Counted from the first letter of the stretch, positions 37,614 to 46,854 are shown. The stretch: DNA of 64,000 nucleotides from Acidobacteriota bacterium (GCA_018268915.1 JAFDVQ010000001.1:496001-560000), one strand, 5' to 3'. The notes: generated from the letters alone by a model not told the origin. Made by a program: numbers and translations.

Positions 37614-39260
37614 CTACTTACTGAGCAGCCCGAATACAGCCACCCCGTTCGGTGTTCCCACGTAGACCTTCCCGTTGACCACCAGCGGTGTGATGAACTT
37701 GTTGCCGTTTCCGAATGAGTCGCGACTGCTCGCTGCTTGTGTGCTGTTATAGAGTTCTTTGGCGAGGTTGGTTGCATCGTAGGCGTGCAGGACAGCAGGC
37801 GTCTTGGAGTGAGATTCGAGCGCCCACACGATTCCGTTCTGTGTGCCGTTTGAGGATATGGCGGGAGACGTTCCAGGGAAGGCAAACGACGTCGCCGTCT
37901 GGCTCGACGCTGACGTTGCGACTTTTGCGCTGGTCACCGGGAACGCACGAAGCGGGCTGCCGACGGTACCTAGATAAAGGGTGTTGTTGAAGAAAGCCGG
38001 TGTCGAGAAGATCGATCCAACCCCGGAGAGCACCTGATACGCATTGCTGTTGTCAGAGCCCCCGGCATTGAATTTGCCGAGGTTGTCGCGATCGATTACG
38101 TAGAGATTCTGGTCTTTTCCGCCGCCGACCATGATGTGGCGTGTCTTACCGGTCGAGTCCGTGACATCGGGCAGAAGAACGATGCCGCCAGAACCAAGAT
38201 CCTGATCGGCGCCCGAAGCGGAAACGGTGTCGTATTGCTCGAAGTAGTCGGCCACTGAAAGCTGGCCGGAGGCAGCGCTGAGCTTGAGGACGGCGTTGCC
38301 GTAGTTGCCCTTGGATGGAAGGCCGTTCGCGTCTAGCGTTGTGTCGAATTTCCCGTTTGCGTCGAGTAAGAACAGGTTGCCAGAGGCGTCGGCTGCGATG
38401 CCATCTCCGCTCATCCAGATTGAGCCGTCGCCACCATTTGGAGTGATATTGAGGACAGCAGTCTGCTTGAGCGTGGATGAACTGTAGGCCATTATCCAGC
38501 CTGTGTATGGCGCGAAATCGCAGTGAGACGACCAGCCAAGGTAGATGTTTCCCCCGGTGAGCAGAAGGGCTGCGCGTTCCTTGTACTGCTTGGGATCAAA
38601 GGTATTGACACCTCCGGTGGAACCATCGCCGTTCCCGGGATAGGTTGCGGTGATCTCGGTCGGGCTGCCGGAGACTTCGCTGCCAGTAGTAATGTCTAGC
38701 GCGTGAAGACGCTGATGGTAGTTGCCGCCTGAATCTTTGCTCATGGCAACGACGTAGATGGTTCCATTCGCTCCCTGCTTGCGATCGATGACGGGCGTCG
38801 AGGTGATGCCGATCTCTGGGCCGACCTGCCCGCATCCACGCGCGTCGCTGGTGGTTTCGCCAGAGCCGAGAACGGAAGTCTTCCAGATCTGAGTGCCCGA
38901 GTCGGCGTCGAGGGCGTAGACGCTGTCGTGTTCTGTCGCGACGTAGAGAACATTGCGAGTTGAGCCTCCAGCATTGACTCCAGCCAGAAAGAGAGGCTCT
39001 GCATCAACGAGACCGTCGACAGAATCGAATCCAACTTTTCCGAATTGCGTGGAGTTGACGTTCGTCAGCGTTAGCGTAGTTTCCTTTGCATTCAGTCCGT
39101 CGCGCGAGTTGTTGTAGTGGAAGGTGGTGACGTCCGGAGCAGTCGCAGTCGGAGTTGGTGTAGGCGTCGGAGTTGGATCCGAAGGAGACGTAGTGGAATT
39201 CGAACTACCGCAGGAGCTCAGGACGAGAACACAGGACAGCACAACGAGGGGGTACTTCAC
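37614..39260 (-). CDS. PQQ-type beta-propeller lipoprotein
   Basis: 548 residues with a lipoprotein signal (lipobox LSSC, Cys17), a short Thr/Pro repeat linker (about 30-40), then a WD/PQQ-like propeller: repeated NVLYVATEHDSVYALDADSG, IWKT, YLGTVGSPLRAF and KVYVGTPNGVAVF blades. No residues typical of PQQ binding or quinoprotein catalysis are evident, so it may be a structural or binding propeller. The Pro-Thr run PTPTPTPTA is low complexity. It is divergent from the BlaI gene, sharing an intergenic region with it. Confidence 0.87.
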   Translation of the reverse strand: MKYPLVVLSCVLVLSSCGSSNSTTSPSDPTPTPTPTPTATAPDVTTFHYNNSRDGLNAKETTLTLTNVNSTQFGKVGFDSVDGLVDAEPLFLAGVNAGGSTRNVLYVATEHDSVYALDADSGTQIWKTSVLGSGETTSDARGCGQVGPEIGITSTPVIDRKQGANGTIYVVAMSKDSGGNYHQRLHALDITTGSEVSGSPTEITATYPGNGDGSTGGVNTFDPKQYKERAALLLTGGNIYLGWSSHCDFAPYTGWIMAYSSSTLKQTAVLNITPNGGDGSIWMSGDGIAADASGNLFLLDANGKFDTTLDANGLPSKGNYGNAVLKLSAASGQLSVADYFEQYDTVSASGADQDLGSGGIVLLPDVTDSTGKTRHIMVGGGKDQNLYVIDRDNLGKFNAGGSDNSNAYQVLSGVGSIFSTPAFFNNTLYLGTVGSPLRAFPVTSAKVATSASSQTATSFAFPGTSPAISSNGTQNGIVWALESHSKTPAVLHAYDATNLAKELYNSTQAASSRDSFGNGNKFITPLVVNGKVYVGTPNGVAVFGLLSK

Positions 39261-39359
39261 GGATTTACCTCGAATGACAAGTTAGATTTAGAGCCCTAGT
39301 TCCAGCGTTTGTTGGATGAGATTTCGCTGTCGGAGGTTGGAACCGGAAGAAAGTACACA

Positions 39360-39414
39360 AAGTCCTAAGACTTTAGTTGACGAGAACAGGAAAGGAGCGT
39401 AATGTCCTAAGACT
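39360..39414 (+). promoter_or_regulatory. Promoter flanked by two BlaI-type operators
   Basis: TTGACG (39377-39382) and TAATGT (39400-39405) are 17 bp apart. Two identical 11-bp cores GTCCTAAGACT lie at 39362-39372, just upstream of the -35, and 39404-39414, over the end of the -10 and into the initial transcribed region. They are 42 bp apart (four helical turns). AGGAGGT at 39418 precedes the blaI start. Confidence 0.8.
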
Positions 39415-39427
39415 ATAGGAGGTAGGC

Positions 39428-39814
39428 ATGGGTGGAAGGCCTGGAAAAAACGGGCTCACGAGGCTGGAACTGAAGATCATGCAGGTGATCTGGAAGCACG
39501 GGGCGAGCACCGTGACCGATGTTCAGAACGAGTTGGAGCAGCCGCTCGCCTACACCACTGTGCAGACGATGCTGAACATTCTGGAACGCAAGGGAAAGCT
39601 CGAGCGCGAGTTGCAGGGCCGGGCTTATCTCTATCGCGCGAAGGTGAGCGAGGAGAAAGCGGTAGGACAAAGCCTGCGCGACATGATCGACCGGATGTTT
39701 GGAGGCTCGAGCGAAGAGCTGGTGATGAGCCTCCTGAAGAGCCGGCAGATCGATGCGAAGCGCCTGGCGAAGCTTTCGGAGCGCTTCAGCAAACGAGAGG
39801 AGGACGAGCAATGA
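39428..39814 (+). CDS. BlaI/MecI-family repressor
   Basis: 128 residues with the BlaI winged helix: LTRLELKIMQVIWKHGASTV, then TDVQNELEQPLAYTTVQTML (recognition helix), and a C-terminal dimerisation part (about 80-128). The usual cleavage site region of BlaI lies near residues 95-105; its status cannot be judged by eye. It overlaps the M56 gene by 4 bp. It probably represses its own promoter through the two operators at 39362 and 39404. Confidence 0.92.
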   Translation: MGGRPGKNGLTRLELKIMQVIWKHGASTVTDVQNELEQPLAYTTVQTMLNILERKGKLERELQGRAYLYRAKVSEEKAVGQSLRDMIDRMFGGSSEELVMSLLKSRQIDAKRLAKLSERFSKREEDEQ

Positions 39815-41172
39815 ACGGCGCGGAATCGATGGTGATGTCGTACGTTGTGAATTCGCTCTGGCAAGTTCCTCTTATCGCGTTTGCGGCGTGGCTAGCAGCA
39901 AAGGTTGTGCGGCCATTGGGGCCCGGCGCGGAACATCGAGTGTGGGTGTCGGCGCTGTTGGCCGAGGCAACGGTACCGGGATTGTCGCTACTGCCATGGC
40001 AAAAACTGAATGTGCCCTGGCCCTTTCATGTTCACGCGGAGCAAGCTGCTCAGAGCAGCGTTGTCGTACAGCTGAGTGGTGGCACAGCATCCGAAGGGCT
40101 GCGGTTTCCTGCGGCTGTCATCGTCCTGGTGGTCGGGATTTACGGGGCCGCGACGCTTTATCTCATAGCGAGATTTATCTGGCGATGGGTGCGACTGAAG
40201 GAACTGGAGCGTACCGCGAAGCCGGCTTCGTTGACGATCGAGGCGGACGCGTCGTGGCAGCGTGGGGTGCGACGGTTTGCAGCTAAAGACGTTGCCCTGG
40301 TTAGTTCGAGACAGATTTTCGCGCCGTTGACGATGGGAGTCAGTCGGAAGCTGGTGATGCTTCCAGAGAAGATGATCGCGAGTTTTCCGCATGCCGAACT
40401 CGAAACTGTGATCGGGCACGAACTGGCTCACGTGAAGCGAATGGACTTCGCGAAGAATCTCGCTTACGAACTGCTCTCGCTGTCGGTTGGCTATCACCCC
40501 GGCGTGTGGTTCGTGCGGCAGAGACTGACCGAAAGCCGCGAGATGGTTTGCGACGCGATGGCTGCGGAGATTTCGGGAAGCAGGGAGTATGCGCAATCGC
40601 TGCTGAAACTGGCGGGATTGCTGTTACAGGGAAAGGCAGTTCGAGTTCCATATGCAATTGGAGTGTTCGATTCAAGCACGCTGGAGAGGAGACTTATGAA
40701 ACTGACAGAGATGAAGAAAGAGATCGGACGCTTTCGCCGGAGCATTGCACTGAGCGCATGCGTTGTACTCGGGGTTGCAGCGGCAACTTCGGCGGTAGCA
40801 CTGCGGATTGGCGTTAATCAGAAGAGTTCGGACTCGGCAAAGAAGGACGCTCACTCAGTCTCTGTTGACGCAAAGACAATGCAGAAGCAGCTCTTGGCGA
40901 AAGTACCGCCCGTTTATCCACCGAAGGCAAAGGCGGCAAAGATTCAGGGCAAGGTTGTGCTGGACGCGGTGGTAGGGAGGGACGGTCAAGTTGAGAATCT
41001 TAAGGTGGTGTCCGGTCCGAAGGAGCTGCAGCAGTCGGCGCTGGATGCGGTTCGGCAGTGGGTGTACAAGCCGTTCTTGCTGAATAGCGAGCCAGTGAAT
41101 GTGACCACCACGATCACGGTGATCTACACGCTCGGAGACATCCGGCTTTTTCCGCAGCCTGTAAAGCCTTAG
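39811..41172 (+). CDS. BlaR1-like M56 peptidase with C-terminal TonB domain
   Basis: 453 residues. Membrane helices at about 10-30, 45-60, 100-122 and 310-330 surround an M56 zinc protease domain with HELAH at 203-207 (IGHELAHVKRMD) and ESREMVCDAMA at about 236. The C-terminal third is not a penicillin-binding sensor but a TonB C-terminal-like domain (from about 365: VPPVYPPKAKAAKIQGKVVL and following). Paired with BlaI in a coupled operon. The protease presumably cleaves BlaI on a signal sensed by the TonB-like domain; no beta-lactamase gene is near. Confidence 0.9.
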   Translation: MNGAESMVMSYVVNSLWQVPLIAFAAWLAAKVVRPLGPGAEHRVWVSALLAEATVPGLSLLPWQKLNVPWPFHVHAEQAAQSSVVVQLSGGTASEGLRFPAAVIVLVVGIYGAATLYLIARFIWRWVRLKELERTAKPASLTIEADASWQRGVRRFAAKDVALVSSRQIFAPLTMGVSRKLVMLPEKMIASFPHAELETVIGHELAHVKRMDFAKNLAYELLSLSVGYHPGVWFVRQRLTESREMVCDAMAAEISGSREYAQSLLKLAGLLLQGKAVRVPYAIGVFDSSTLERRLMKLTEMKKEIGRFRRSIALSACVVLGVAAATSAVALRIGVNQKSSDSAKKDAHSVSVDAKTMQKQLLAKVPPVYPPKAKAAKIQGKVVLDAVVGRDGQVENLKVVSGPKELQQSALDAVRQWVYKPFLLNSEPVNVTTTITVIYTLGDIRLFPQPVKP

Positions 41173-41185
41173 CTCAGAGGAATTG

Positions 41186-41218
41186 GGGCACGGCCTAAGT
41201 CGTGCCCTGACGTTTCTT
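41186..41218 (+). terminator. Hairpin after the M56 gene
   Basis: GGGCACG (41186-41192) pairs with CGTGCCC (41201-41207); followed by TGACGTTTCTT. It lies 13 bp past the stop. Confidence 0.55.
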
Positions 41219-41233
41219 GCCTCAACGATGAGC

Positions 41234-42280
41234 TTAGTTAAGGAACATGGTGCGATAGAGGGTATCGCGCTGGACGGGTTTAAAACCTGCATCGCGAATA
41301 ATCCTGCGGAGCTCTTCTTCGGTGGTGCAGTTCGACGTTCCTGCTGCCTTGACCACATTCTCTTCAAGCATCACCGAGCCCACATCGTTGCCCCCGAAGT
41401 GAAGCCCGAGCTCAAGAACTTTCAATCCCTGTGTGACCCACGACGCCTGCACGTTCTCGATGTTGTCAAGATAGAGGCGGGAAATGGCGAGGACCTTCAA
41501 GTATTCGACGGAGGTCGCCTCGTCCCAGCCGCGGCCGCCAAGCGCAGTGTATTTCGGCTGGAAGCTCCAGGGGATGAATGCGGTGAATCCTCCGGTTTCT
41601 TCCTGCAGGTTGCGCACGACCTCAAAGTGATTGATGCGCTGATCGAATGTCTCTCCAACGCCAAACATCATTGTTGCGGTGGTTCGCATGCCCAGCTGGT
41701 GAGCTGTGCGGTGCACGCTTACCCAGTCCTCGGTGCGGCACTTCAGCCGCGCGATGCGCTTGCGGACATCGTCGTCAAGGATCTCGGCGCCGCCGCCAGG
41801 AATCGAGTCGAGTCCGGCATCGCGGAGACGCGCGATCGTGGTGCGCAAATCAAGCTCGGAATATTCGGCGATCGCGAGCACTTCTGATGCGCTGAGGCAG
41901 TGCAGCCAGATCTTCGGGAAGCGCCGCTTGATTCCGCGAAACAGCCTCTCGAACCAGTCGATCTTTAGATCAGGATGAATCCCGCCCTGCATCAGGACGC
42001 CGGTGCCACCCATCTCCTGCGTTTCGGCGATCTTTTCGTAGATCTTCTCAAAGTCGAGGATATAGCCCTCATCGGCGCGGGGCCCCTTGAGAGGCCGGTA
42101 GAAGGCGCAGAAGGTGCAGTACTCGGTGCAGAAGTTGGTGTAGTTGATATTGCGATCGATGATGTAGCTGACAACGCCTTCAGGATGGAGGCGTTGCCGG
42201 ACGGCGTCGGCCTCGAAGCCCAGCCCGATGAGGTCAGGGGACGCGAAGTAATCGAGAGCCTCAGCGCGGGTGATCGCCAT
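41234..42280 (-). CDS. mqnC: Cyclic dehypoxanthinyl futalosine synthase
   Basis: 348 residues, a radical SAM enzyme. The 4Fe-4S motif is NFCTEYCTFCAFY (Cys51, Cys55, Cys58). Further MqnC features are GTGVLMQGGIHPDLKIDWFE, SIPGGGAEIL and PWSFQPKYTALGG. MqnC cyclises dehypoxanthinyl futalosine in the futalosine route to menaquinone. The related enzyme MqnE is alternative but its motif pattern fits less well. It is convergent with the M56 gene. It indicates menaquinone-based respiration made by this route. Confidence 0.92.
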   Translation of the reverse strand: MAITRAEALDYFASPDLIGLGFEADAVRQRLHPEGVVSYIIDRNINYTNFCTEYCTFCAFYRPLKGPRADEGYILDFEKIYEKIAETQEMGGTGVLMQGGIHPDLKIDWFERLFRGIKRRFPKIWLHCLSASEVLAIAEYSELDLRTTIARLRDAGLDSIPGGGAEILDDDVRKRIARLKCRTEDWVSVHRTAHQLGMRTTATMMFGVGETFDQRINHFEVVRNLQEETGGFTAFIPWSFQPKYTALGGRGWDEATSVEYLKVLAISRLYLDNIENVQASWVTQGLKVLELGLHFGGNDVGSVMLEENVVKAAGTSNCTTEEELRRIIRDAGFKPVQRDTLYRTMFLN

Positions 42281-42315
42281 GATGTCATTTTACAGGGAAA
42301 CCCTGCGATGCCGAC

Positions 42316-43029
42316 TCACGCAACGAGACGGCTGACGGCTCGGCGCCATCCCTCGGTGGTGGCGATGAATTGGGCAAGATAAAGCGCAACGTTGGCTATA
42401 ACTGCGCCGCGGAAAAATGCCGGATGAATGCGCCGGTGCCGGTATGCGTCGATTCCAACGATGAGAAACACCTCGACGGTCCAGATGATGAGGTAAGGCA
42501 GATTGCTATGGAAGAACGGCATTAATCGGACCTGCGGATTAGGCATCATGCAGAGAGTTCCCAACAGCATGAAGCGCTTGTGCAGGGCGGTGTTGCGCCG
42601 ATACCCGACTGCAATGCCGACGAACACCGCAAAAAGTAGCATCTGGGTAAGTTCGAGACCCAGCACATTGAGCTGCATGGACTCATATGAGGAATGCGCG
42701 CGCACTTCGCGAATGGCGGCAAGAGTGGTGGCCGAGCAGCCCATGCAGACCACGCCGAGTGCAAGGATGACGCCGAAGTAACCGAGCACACGATGGAAGC
42801 GAATATTGCGACGGGCAATCAACACCACCTGGATCATGAACAGCACAATCCAGGCGGTCATAACCGCTCCGTGGAAGTGTAAGAACGGCCGCAGTTGAGG
42901 GGAATGAAAGTAGGAGCGGAGGTAGTAGGTGCGCGCGAAACCAGCCGCCGTAACCGCGACCGCAAGAGCTGCACTTATCAGGTAGAACCGCCGTTCGCGA
43001 CCAGTGGCGCCCGGCACGTCTGTGGCCAT
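42316..43029 (-). CDS. Integral membrane protein, possible haem- or quinone-associated
   Basis: 237 residues with about six transmembrane segments. Paired histidines at helix ends (FLHFHGAVMTAWIVLF, IRFHRVLGYFGV, ALHKRFMLLG) resemble haem-binding membrane proteins but no family is certain. It is 35 bp upstream of mqnC on the same strand and likely co-transcribed, which suggests a link to respiration. Function is inferred from context only. Confidence 0.75.
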   Translation of the reverse strand: MATDVPGATGRERRFYLISAALAVAVTAAGFARTYYLRSYFHSPQLRPFLHFHGAVMTAWIVLFMIQVVLIARRNIRFHRVLGYFGVILALGVVCMGCSATTLAAIREVRAHSSYESMQLNVLGLELTQMLLFAVFVGIAVGYRRNTALHKRFMLLGTLCMMPNPQVRLMPFFHSNLPYLIIWTVEVFLIVGIDAYRHRRIHPAFFRGAVIANVALYLAQFIATTEGWRRAVSRLVA

Positions 43030-43567
43030 GACAACTCCCTACGCACGCGCAGGTCGTTATAAGCGATGGATCGGCGCCGCGGAGTCAGTATAGCTGCAAG
43101 ATTAGCGATCCACGCTCCTGAAATGGTGGAGCGAATCTCAGGGCTGGACGGATTTGGACTTTCCGCTTCGAAAGAGGAAGAGGCCGCGACGGCGGACCGG
43201 GTCCGGTCGCGTTCGCGAGAGGTTCGAAGCGGTGGAGATACCGCTGAAGAGAACAAACCAGTCCCAGAATGCCCGCCAGCGGCTTTTGGTCTCGGAGGCC
43301 ATAGATTCTCTATTTCCTATTGTATTCGCGGAGGCGGCGAGAGTTGCGGCAGGTTCTTTTCAATTCGTGCGTGGCTTCTGGTCTGAATTGCCAGGCGTCT
43401 TCTTCGAAGAGCTGGAGATACCGAAGCTCATCAGGAAGAATCGAAATCCTTTGCGGAATGAAGCAAGTAGAGACATGAGTTCTGACTACAACGATACCAC
43501 CAGGATGCCTGAGCTTGAGCTGCCAACGATCATGCGGTCGCAAGAGCCCGCACGGGATTTCCGCCGA
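43030..43567. other. Gene-free stretch between cytochrome c and mqnC operon genes
   Basis: 538 bp. Several frames above 90 codons cross here on both strands but overlap one another and show no domain or signal sequence. No gene is supported. It may hold the promoter of the mqnC transcript. Confidence 0.4.
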
Positions 43568-44149
43568 CTACTCTTGGTTAGGTGCTTCAGAGTCCGATAA
43601 ATGAGGTGGCGCTTCGGTGGGAGGCGCTGGAGCCCGATTAAGGATGTCGAGCGCAGACTGTGGCATCGGCTTGTTGGCATTGGCCAGGAACAGGCTGACT
43701 TTCCATATATAGGGGTCGCTGAGCTGTGTTTTGAAGGAGGGCATTCCGGTGAGGCGGATGCCGTTCAGGACCTTCCAGTAGGTTTCGCCGAGGGGGTCGT
43801 CACTGACGCCGATGACTTCTGAATTACCGGGGTGCGGCTCAAGAAGTTGCGGAGCATCGGGGTACATGTGAGCTCCCAGAGCCGAGGGATGGTTGTGAAG
43901 CCCGTGGCAGACCGCGCAGCGATCGACATAGATGCGAGCCCCATCCGTGAGATTGGCAGCGTCAGGCTCCATATGGGTTCCCACCATCTCGCGCTGCATT
44001 CGCGCATCGAGAGGCATGTGAACGAGCTGACGCTCATGCGGAACGGCCGGGTCATCCACTGCCACAGGTACCTTGCCGTACATGAGGTAGACGAGGATGG
44101 CGAGGGGGACTAGAACGATCCCGATGATCAGTCCGAGAATGAAGCGCAT
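43568..44149 (-). CDS. Membrane-anchored c-type cytochrome
   Basis: 193 residues. An N-terminal helix (about 3-23) anchors it, and the periplasmic part has one haem-binding CAVCH (Cys78, Cys81, His82) with a distal methionine likely in TGMPSF (about 135). The C-terminal tail is acidic and proline-rich. This resembles single-haem cytochromes that shuttle electrons in the periplasm. It lies near mqnC and the six-helix membrane protein, on the same strand with a 538-bp gap. Confidence 0.9.
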   Translation of the reverse strand: MRFILGLIIGIVLVPLAILVYLMYGKVPVAVDDPAVPHERQLVHMPLDARMQREMVGTHMEPDAANLTDGARIYVDRCAVCHGLHNHPSALGAHMYPDAPQLLEPHPGNSEVIGVSDDPLGETYWKVLNGIRLTGMPSFKTQLSDPYIWKVSLFLANANKPMPQSALDILNRAPAPPTEAPPHLSDSEAPNQE

Positions 44150-44365
44150 GCCAGTCTTTTGCCGCCTCTCAGAAATTCATCGTAGAGCATGAAACGGGAG
44201 TTAGCGGCAAAAAGCAGCGGGGTGCGTCCAAAAGAAGTCAGTCCCGGTAAAGATCGATTTGGGCAGGGTTTGCGATAATTGATGAGGATCACGCTCTTGC
44301 TCGTCTGCGTTCCACCCCACGGATGGGTATCCGAGGGCATCCGTGTTGGAGGTAAGGAAAGTTCG

Positions 44366-45139
44366 ATGTTTTCGTTCCGCCGTGCTGTAGCAACTCTGGC
44401 GTTTATCTGGTTTGTTTCCACTGGCGTTGCAGCATTCGGCCAGGATACCGGCAGCAGTCAACCGACACAGGAGCAGACACCGCCCGCTCAGGCGCCGGCT
44501 GCAACACCGGCCCCGGCTCAGAATTCAGGAACGGTCAGCGTTCAGGGACGTATACGGGCCCGCAGGGAAGCCCGGAGACAGCAGGCGATCCGCGACACCT
44601 ACGGCCAGCGCTATGAGATTTTCGTCGGGGCCGGTTATCAGCGCTTCATTCCAGGTCCGATCCTGCAACACACGACCATGTACGCCTTCGATCTTGGGCT
44701 GACGCGGTATTACACTCCGCGCCTGGGATTCACGCTGGATGGGCGAGGGAACTATGGGACCGCATTTGTTGGCCTGAATTTCACATCAATCACCCGGCCA
44801 GCGATCAGCACCTACGACATCATGGCGGGCCCGGTGTATCGTTTCAAGCTGCGGCCGAAGTACTCCATTGCAGGGCGCGTCATGGGCGGGGCCGCGATGG
44901 GGAACTTCGAAAGCGATACGAACCGCTTCGGTCAGATCTGCCCGCCCGGAGAGCAGTGCCGCCTCTATCCCGATGGAACAACCTACGCGTTCTCAGGAGC
45001 GATTATCGGCGAGGCGAACATTTCGCCTAGCCTGTCTCTGCGGCTGGCCCCGGAAGCGATGGGAACCGGATTCGGTTCCACCTTCCAGCATGACCTCGGC
45101 GCGACATTCGGAGTGGTCTACCGGTTCGGAAAGCAGTAG
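44366..45139 (+). CDS. Outer-membrane beta-barrel protein
   Basis: 257 residues from ATG 44366, chosen for the AAGGAAA site and the signal peptide (ending FGQ). After a Pro/Ala/Gln-rich linker (about 30-65) it has alternating beta-strands (YEIFVGAGYQRFIPG, RYYTPRLGFTLDGRGN, LSLRLAPEAMG) that end in an aromatic-containing final strand (FGVVYRFGKQ). This is typical of porin-like eight-stranded barrels (OmpA/OmpW-like). Substrate unknown. Confidence 0.8.
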   Translation: MFSFRRAVATLAFIWFVSTGVAAFGQDTGSSQPTQEQTPPAQAPAATPAPAQNSGTVSVQGRIRARREARRQQAIRDTYGQRYEIFVGAGYQRFIPGPILQHTTMYAFDLGLTRYYTPRLGFTLDGRGNYGTAFVGLNFTSITRPAISTYDIMAGPVYRFKLRPKYSIAGRVMGGAAMGNFESDTNRFGQICPPGEQCRLYPDGTTYAFSGAIIGEANISPSLSLRLAPEAMGTGFGSTFQHDLGATFGVVYRFGKQ

Positions 45140-45166
45140 AGACTCCGGCTCGAGGGAACAAGGGAA

Positions 45167-45202
45167 CGAGATCGGCGCACCGTTGGGTGCGCCGATCTCG
45201 TT
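45167..45202 (+). terminator. Strong terminator of the barrel gene
   Basis: A perfect 15-bp stem (45167-45181 with 45186-45200) with a GTTG loop. It lies 28 bp past the stop. Confidence 0.75.
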
Positions 45203-45437
45203 AGCGAAGCTGCTGGGCGTGGTCACACACCACTGTCCAATGGTTACTTGGCACTTGTCGCACGCGGTGCACCGGCGACGCATGGACGAACGTTACGAAG
45301 AGCAGTCCGAGAATCATTCCTACGAAAAGGGCATCGATGCAGCTGATGAGACGACGGCGCATAGCTACTCCTTGCGGGCACTCCTTGTCCGCTGGCGTTG
45401 ATATCAGGTGCGGTTGCGACTGACGGCGTGATGGCTG

Positions 45438-46472
45438 CTAGCTGGCAACCTCACGTTTGCGATAGGCCTCCGTTACCAGCTTGCCGATATCGAAGGCTAG
45501 CTGCAGGACGACGATCGCGCAGACCACCGAGAAGCCAAGATGAATCGCGTTGTTGACCTCGGCGAGATTCTTGCCAAGTTGCGCCGGATCGGCCGCGGAA
45601 TTCTTGAGCGATACATAGATGTGCCCCGGTGCAGCGAGAAGCACGAGTACTGGGATCAGGCCGACAACCTTGAACGCGAAGTGCTGAATGATCGAAGGCC
45701 GTTCCCATGTGCCGCGAGCAAGGTCAATGCACCTGGCGACGATCTGCATGATTCCGAGTGCGACGATCCAGCCGAAGAAGGTCCACCAGACGGGGGCGAG
45801 TTCATAGGAAGAGGTTTTCAAGAAGACGACACCGGGTCCTAGGAGAATGAACGGGTAGTGCGGGATCAGTAGAACCCACCCAAGGAAGAGCACACTGAAG
45901 ATGATTTCCGCAACCGCCTGCGCGAAGGAGCGAGGCTTACCTTTGCGAAGGCTGTCTTTTTCGATCGGAGGAAGAGTACTCGGATTCCATCCTTTGTTCA
46001 GGCCTTCAATCTGCGGGCAGATATTCGGGTAGCGCGTCCGGGCGAATTCAAAAGCAGCGAAAACGAGCGTGATCCAGGCAGCGGTCTGGATGAGGATTCC
46101 CGGAGTCCGGAACAGAGCCGCAACAACAGCGCCGCCGGTGCCTTCGGTGAGCGGGGTGACGACTGCGGCTACCACCATGCAGACGATGAAGGCCCAGAGC
46201 ATCGCAAGGCGCAATACGTAAAGGTACATGGGGAACATGGTTGGCCCGATCAGGTACTGCTGGGGCTGGTAGCGCGACGCCACCACCATCGGGTGACCCA
46301 TTTTGCGCAGAAAGTCGTCGAGCTCGCCCTGTGTGAGCGCGCGGCCGAGTTCCGACTCGAGGTCTTCAATCTGGGACTCCATGTTGGCGCGGAGTTCAGC
46401 GATGATGTCGTCCTGACGTCGCAGGGGCAGATACTTTCTGACGGCTTGTAGGTAGCGATCGAGGAGTTCCAT
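45438..46472 (-). CDS. HAAS-type membrane protein, partner of PadR
   Basis: 344 residues from ATG 46472, with AAGGA upstream and 10 bp after the PadR stop. The cytosolic N-terminal part (MELLDRYLQAVRKYLPLRRQ, DIIAELRANMESQIEDLESE and LDDFLRKMGHPMVVASRYQP) matches the HAAS domain that accompanies PadR regulators and may act as a membrane-held antagonist. About six transmembrane helices follow (from about 80). Its role in releasing or sequestering PadR is inferred. Confidence 0.8.
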   Translation of the reverse strand: MELLDRYLQAVRKYLPLRRQDDIIAELRANMESQIEDLESELGRALTQGELDDFLRKMGHPMVVASRYQPQQYLIGPTMFPMYLYVLRLAMLWAFIVCMVVAAVVTPLTEGTGGAVVAALFRTPGILIQTAAWITLVFAAFEFARTRYPNICPQIEGLNKGWNPSTLPPIEKDSLRKGKPRSFAQAVAEIIFSVLFLGWVLLIPHYPFILLGPGVVFLKTSSYELAPVWWTFFGWIVALGIMQIVARCIDLARGTWERPSIIQHFAFKVVGLIPVLVLLAAPGHIYVSLKNSAADPAQLGKNLAEVNNAIHLGFSVVCAIVVLQLAFDIGKLVTEAYRKREVAS

Positions 46473-46482
46473 GGTGGCGTCC

Positions 46483-46854
46483 TTACTTTGTCTCCGCACT
46501 CGGAGCGGCTTCCGAAGTCGGGCCGTCGAGGATGCGGGAGACGGAGGTGTTGATGGCGTTCCACTCGTCGAGCAGGCGAGCGAGGATTTCTTCGCCTTCC
46601 GGGGACAGGCGGTAGAAGCGCTTGTTGCGTTTGTCCTCTTCACGCCACTGGCTGGCCAGCAGGCCTTGCGTTTCCAGACGGCGGAGAAGAGGGTAAAGCG
46701 TGCTTTCGTCGATCTCGAGTCCGCGTTCGGCCAGCTCTTTGCGGAGCGTATAGCCGTAGTGCTCCTGCTTAAGCTGGGCTAGAACGGCCAGAGTCAGGCA
46801 GCCACGTCGGAGCTCGAGACGAAGATTTTCGAAGGTGCTTTCAGCTACGGTCAT
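46483..46854 (-). CDS. PadR-family winged-helix regulator
   Basis: 123 residues from ATG 46854 (AAGGA 6 nt upstream; an upstream ATG at 46902 falls inside the operator). The PadR winged helix is clear: LRRGCLTLAVLAQLKQEHYG, YTLRKELAERGLEIDESTLY and PLLRRLETQGLLASQWREED, then the RFYRLSPEGEEILARL wing and dimer helix. It is transcribed with the HAAS protein. The nested dyad upstream of the start indicates autoregulation; the signal is unknown. Confidence 0.92.
   Translation of the reverse strand: MTVAESTFENLRLELRRGCLTLAVLAQLKQEHYGYTLRKELAERGLEIDESTLYPLLRRLETQGLLASQWREEDKRNKRFYRLSPEGEEILARLLDEWNAINTSVSRILDGPTSEAAPSAETK

Noticed and set aside
43154..43600. 148-codon reading frame in the gap before the cytochrome gene
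   Set aside because: Overlaps the 3' end of the cytochrome c gene on the other strand and shows no domain, signal or periodicity.
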